Assembly: GCF_001949145.1 (NCBI RefSeq)
Contig: NW_019091355.1
Location: 2,912,814 to 2,974,813 of the forward strand
Reading direction: 5' to 3'
Origin: Acanthaster planci
Taxonomy: Eukaryota > Echinodermata > Asteroidea > Valvatida > Acanthasteridae
DNA: 62,000 nucleotides
The notes below the pieces were generated by a model that saw only the letters and a list, made by a program, of their open reading frames with translations, did no database searches and was not told the DNA's origin. A program made the position numbers and the translations under genes. Shown piece by piece: positions 58,770 to 62,000 of the stretch. Position 1 is the first letter of the stretch, and each line of letters begins with the position of its first letter.

Positions 58770-61700
58770 CTGGGAGTACAGGGAGAGACCCGCAGTGGTG
58801 TAACTGGGGTACATTTGGCTAGGGTACTCCTGGGGGGTGCTTATTTTCCGGAAGGGGGCACCTGACGGTTTTGGTCAGAGTTGAAACACTGGTCAAGGCT
58901 GACTGCCACTACCTTTGCTATCCTCTGATTTCTGAGGGGTGATCATGGTTTACGATGTGCACCTCAGAAGGCAAGGCACCATGCTGTCCCTTGTTCTTAC
59001 AATACCTGACTGGTCCCCACAAAATAAGTCTTGAGGTTACTTTCTTTTTGGTGATGTTTCAGTTTGCATTGTAAAGAGCAGACCGAGTTCTTAGCTTTTA
59101 ATGTGTCACTCATTCTGTGATTCATTGGAAGGCCTTTCGCTCAAATATGGCATATTAGCAACTAACGATCCATTGTGCCAGGGTGGTCCACGTAAGGATG
59201 ACGCCCTCTGAATACATCATTAATGTATGATGGAGGAGGGAGTAAATGGGAACAAGTCACAGGGTAATAAGCTTACCAATTCAAATCCCTTTAGACCAGC
59301 CTCCTTGCCATGACTGGCTATCTGATTCAAGATGGCCGCTGTTACCTCCTGCATGTCAAACCGTTGAGGGAAAAAAAAAACCAGTTTGATCTGGACTTTC
59401 ACAGGCAATGGAGACGAAAGCAAGATCTTTGTCAGAAACTTCATTTCATTCCTAAAAATTGCCATTGATACTTATAAATGTTGCACGAATTGCCACATTT
59501 ACTTTACTCTGTCGGCAGTCATCGGGGCAGTCCGGGGAAGGCTAACAGGGACCATGGTGCCCCCCCCACCACAAACAGGCTCCTGTTTTTATATTTGAAA
59601 GACAATGATGGGCACATTTTTTGCATGAAGAGCTCCAAAATGTAGCCTCATGTGAAATGTGAAAATGTTTTAACATTTATTTCCACCACCAAATAACAAT
59701 TTGTTCTCAATCTGCTTGTCTGTAATAATCTGCTCGAGCATTAACCATACCCTGCCGACAGGAGCCCGTTTTCTGGTACCTTGTGTTTGTACGCATAGGG
59801 TGCCCGAAATCGGATAGAAGAGCTTGGACCTTGTAACAAGAGACCATACTCCGAAACAAAAGACCGAGCTGCTGGGAATTGCCAACATTTTTTTCAGTTC
59901 TCAACAGAGAAGGAAATCTGTCATTGTTTTGAAAGATTATACCACTGTTTGTGGCATTCAGCATGAGCAGATTACCACCGGGGACAAAAGCACTCCAGCG
60001 CTCCAGTGATGAGCGATACAATACAGGCATATAAATCCATGGAGCTCGAAACAGGGTTCCCCGGCAGCAAGTGGTTGACACAAATTTCAGATGCAAATCA
60101 ACAGGTCTACTTGCCTTCAGTTCACATAGTTCCTTGAAGGATCCTCGCAGATTATTTCTGGCTGCATAGTGCTTGAGTTCCTCCTCATCCGGCACAATAA
60201 TTCCCACAAGAAAGCTCTGGAATTGCCAAGCAGACAATGATCACGTGTTATAGAGGAAGCCCACATCCCTAGCTGTATTACTGCTCACGGAGCTACGGGC
60301 CAAGTATTCCTTTAGAAGAACCTTGGGCAATGCACAATGATGCCGACCCTCGACATCTGTCGCCCACATAATCTCCATGTTCGTCTGGATGCCTCTGATT
60401 GAGACCGCCACAAGATCAATACAAGACTTTCCAGTCTGAATTCAAGTCACAAGCTAGAGGGTGAGCAATGAAAAAGGAACGCTGAACTGCAACAAAAGCA
60501 TTCTCTCGACTCTGTTCACCCCTTTACTTGTGACTGGTCTTATGACTGGTCTTGTGACTTGTCTTGTGACTGGTCTCGCGATGGTACCGACGACACCACT
60601 GATGCCAAACTGAGTGTTACATCAAAGCAAACAACTCAGTTATGACACAAAAGTGGCTCTGCCGACTTCACAGAGAGTCACAAATAACACAGAACAACTT
60701 TCTAGAAATGTGAAGGGAAAACAGCAATCCGTCAATTAATTTGCCCACCTGTAGGCTGTCTCCAAAAACAAACGCCTGGGCAACCAGGGGCAGCTGCGTG
60801 TAGATGCTCTCCAGTTTCTCCGGAGCGACGTACTCTCCCTGGGACAACTTGAAGATGTGCTTCTTGCGATCAATAATCTTCAAAGTACCATTCTTACAAA
60901 CAACAACAACAACAAACAACAGTCACCATCGATATCATTCTGATGGAAACATGCACCATCCTCTCCTAAGATTCAGCTCAACCTTTTGTTATGGACGACC
61001 CCCTCCATCTTGGTTGATTGAATCTAACATGCTGCTGAATCTTACATGAACCAATGTACCCACTATTCAATTTATAATCCGCAAATCCACTCATTTGTTC
61101 ACCGGCTTCAACTACGAGCTAACTTAAAAAACGTTTAAATGCCTGTGTGGGCTGCTTTGCTCAGTCTTTCTGGTTTTGATGGTCTGGAGAAACTATCACA
61201 AAATGACAAACTACATCTATTCCACTACATCCGCTCACCAAGGTTCCACTGACCAAAATCTCGTGAGTGGACCCTGCATTCCTCAACTGGCCACTGTTGA
61301 TTGATTAACCCCTTCACACCTGCAGACATCAACATCTGCGGCTTTGTGTAAGGATTAGTGCATACCACACATACATTCTATTCATCATGCACCTGCGGTT
61401 TCAATGTGGGCCTGCTGCTGGACAGGGCTTTGTATACTGGGCTTACTGCAGCCCAGCAGTCGCGGTCAAAAGAATCCCGATGTCAAGGGGTTAAGCTACC
61501 GGTATAAGCAACACTATCCACTAATTGATCAACTACTATCCACAGTATCCACTCATGTACTGGGCTTACTGACCAAACTCTCCTGAGTGGACCCTGAATT
61601 TCTCAACTGGCCACTGTGGGTTGAATTAAGCTACTAATATAAACAATACAATCCACTAATTGATCAACTACTATCCACAGAATCCACTCACCAGGTTCCA

Positions 61701-61808
61701 CTGACCAATATCCCCTGAATGGAGCCAGCCATCCTCGTCGATGGCTTCGCTCGTCCTCTCTGGCATCTTCAGGTAGCCTTTGAATACGATTGGCCCTTTG
61801 AAGCAGAC
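58635..61808 (-). CDS. ACSL: Long-chain acyl-CoA synthetase, ACSL1/5/6 type, C-terminal part (five last coding exons)
   Basis: Five minus-strand exons (61692-61808, 60749-60892, 60115-60216, 59277-59348, 58635-58769), all in phase 0, give 189 residues plus a stop. The protein aligns with the C-terminal third of animal ACSL1/5/6. The ligase makes acyl-CoA from long-chain fatty acid, ATP and CoA, on ER or mitochondrial outer membranes. Visible motifs: [13 protein letters not shown] (fatty acyl-CoA synthetase signature; the Asp contacts the ribose of AMP), [20 protein letters not shown] (hinge, A8 region) and [10 protein letters not shown] (the A10 lysine of ANL enzymes). The N-terminal membrane anchor and the P-loop-like ATP motif must lie beyond the right edge. 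The paralogue cannot be fixed from this part. Confidence 0.93.
59277..59348 (-). CDS. ACSL: ACSL exon, 24 codons
   Basis: On the minus strand the acceptor GACATGCAG precedes the exon and the donor ATTG|GTAAGC follows it. It is 72 nt, phase 0. It encodes [20 protein letters not shown] and GFEL, matching the helical segment before the last strand region in ACSL1/5/6. Confidence 0.9.
60115..60216 (-). CDS. ACSL: ACSL exon ending at a GC donor
   Basis: On the minus strand the acceptor is GGCAATTCCAG. The exon is 102 nt (34 codons), phase 0. It encodes [20 protein letters not shown] to FKELCELK. At the 3' edge there is no GT; the match is AAG|GCAAGT, the usual form of a GC-AG intron donor. Confidence 0.9.
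60527..60575. repeat. 12-bp tandem repeat in an ACSL intron
   Basis: The unit CTTGTGACTGGT is present four times with single changes (60527, 60539, 60551, 60563) and is then lost. Confidence 0.85.
60749..60892 (-). CDS. ACSL: ACSL exon with hinge motif
   Basis: On the minus strand the acceptor is TTTGTAAG and the donor CTACAG|GTGGGC. It is 144 nt (48 codons), phase 0. It encodes [19 protein letters not shown], then [12 protein letters not shown], to FGDSLQ. The DRKK hinge marks the start of the mobile C-terminal subdomain. Confidence 0.93.
61234..61305. repeat. Intronic partial copy of the ACSL exon-intron junction
   Basis: GCTCACCAAGGTTCCACTGA, then CCAAAATCTCGTGAGTGGA, closely matches 61687-61722, the donor and 3' end of the real exon. 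The following CTCAACTGGCCACTGT is shared with 61597-61616. Confidence 0.75.
61490..61700. repeat. 135-bp tandem duplication reaching into an ACSL exon
   Basis: TTAAGCTAC at 61491 and at 61626 begin two copies sharing CCACTAATTGATCAACTACT and ATCCACAG. The second copy runs directly into the donor and 3' end of the ACSL exon 61692-61808. The first copy has the matching ACTGACCAA and CCTGAGTGGA remnant of that exon end. Confidence 0.8.
61692..61808 (-). CDS. ACSL: ACSL exon with fatty acyl-CoA synthetase signature
   Basis: On the minus strand the acceptor CAAACACAG precedes the exon and the donor CCTG|GTGAGT follows it. It is 117 nt (39 codons), phase 0. It encodes [18 protein letters not shown] and [16 protein letters not shown], including the Thr/Ser-Gly-Asp core of the adenylation domain. 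It is the most 5' exon recognised here. Confidence 0.92.
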
Positions 61809-62000
61809 CTGTGTTTGAAGTACAACACAAAATCTTTCGACAAACGGTTGCAGCGTACAAATTGATATGCAAAAGATACTTGGTCATGCTGACTTTTTTT
61901 TCACGAGTCCTATTGAGGATGGCTACAGGAAAAAATCTCTCATAACTCAATTGTGACCCACTGACTTGTGACCCAGGTGACATCCCATGAGGCAGTGCTG

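Noticed and set aside
58793-58870. CAGTGGTGTAACTGGGG, similar to a hAT terminus
   Set aside because: No matching inverted end was found nearby; at best a fragment.
61603-61983. 126-codon minus-strand frame over the ACSL exon
   Set aside because: Wrong frame: the ACSL reading frame of exon 61692-61808 is different and matches the family.
61940-62000. Possible further ACSL exon at the right edge
   Set aside because: Translations of the minus strand here do not match the expected segment before VCFKGP, so it is probably intron.

Overview
The window looks like animal nuclear DNA: protein-coding exons split by GT-AG introns, no operon structure, AT-rich introns, dense short inverted-repeat transposable elements, and one scaffold gap of Ns (14488-14927). 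The acyl-CoA synthetase exons and the very frequent palindrome ACATGTACATGT suggest a marine invertebrate, perhaps an ambulacrarian (echinoderm or hemichordate). That placement is an impression, not a proof.

Layout. (1) Positions 1-25.4 kb are almost gene-free: AT-rich sequence with short inverted-repeat elements, tRNA-like SINE remnants, small tandem repeats and the gap. (2) At 25402-25591 (+) there is one probable 3'-terminal coding exon with a transmembrane helix; its upstream exons were not found. (3) From 28104 to 54507 (+) lies one large gene. I rebuilt it as 12 coding exons whose splice phases all agree, giving a 2,600-residue protein (7,803 nt including the stop). The protein is mostly disordered, charged and Ser/Arg/Lys/Glu-rich. 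It has four or more coiled-coil stretches, a threefold repeated EDFxKKxxEWDKxK-type motif spread over exons 3, 4 and 5, and a long Glu/Arg/Lys/Ala helix near its end. I do not recognise the family. (4) From 58635 to 61808 (-) lie the last five coding exons of a long-chain acyl-CoA synthetase of the ACSL1/5/6 type, running convergently towards the large gene; the 5' part of that gene is beyond the right edge.

The two genes have no evident functional link. They converge tail to tail across about 4 kb (54.5-58.6 kb) that probably holds both 3' UTRs. The introns carry at least five families of miniature inverted-repeat elements, including two tiny TTAA-flanked piggyBac-like ones. One element in the last intron of the large gene carries a usable-looking splice acceptor.

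I found no operon, CRISPR array, phage or obviously new enzymatic system. The most unusual items are the uncharacterised repeat-motif protein and its possible alternative C-termini, the GC-AG intron in the ACSL gene, and partial tandem copies of an ACSL exon junction inside the neighbouring intron.
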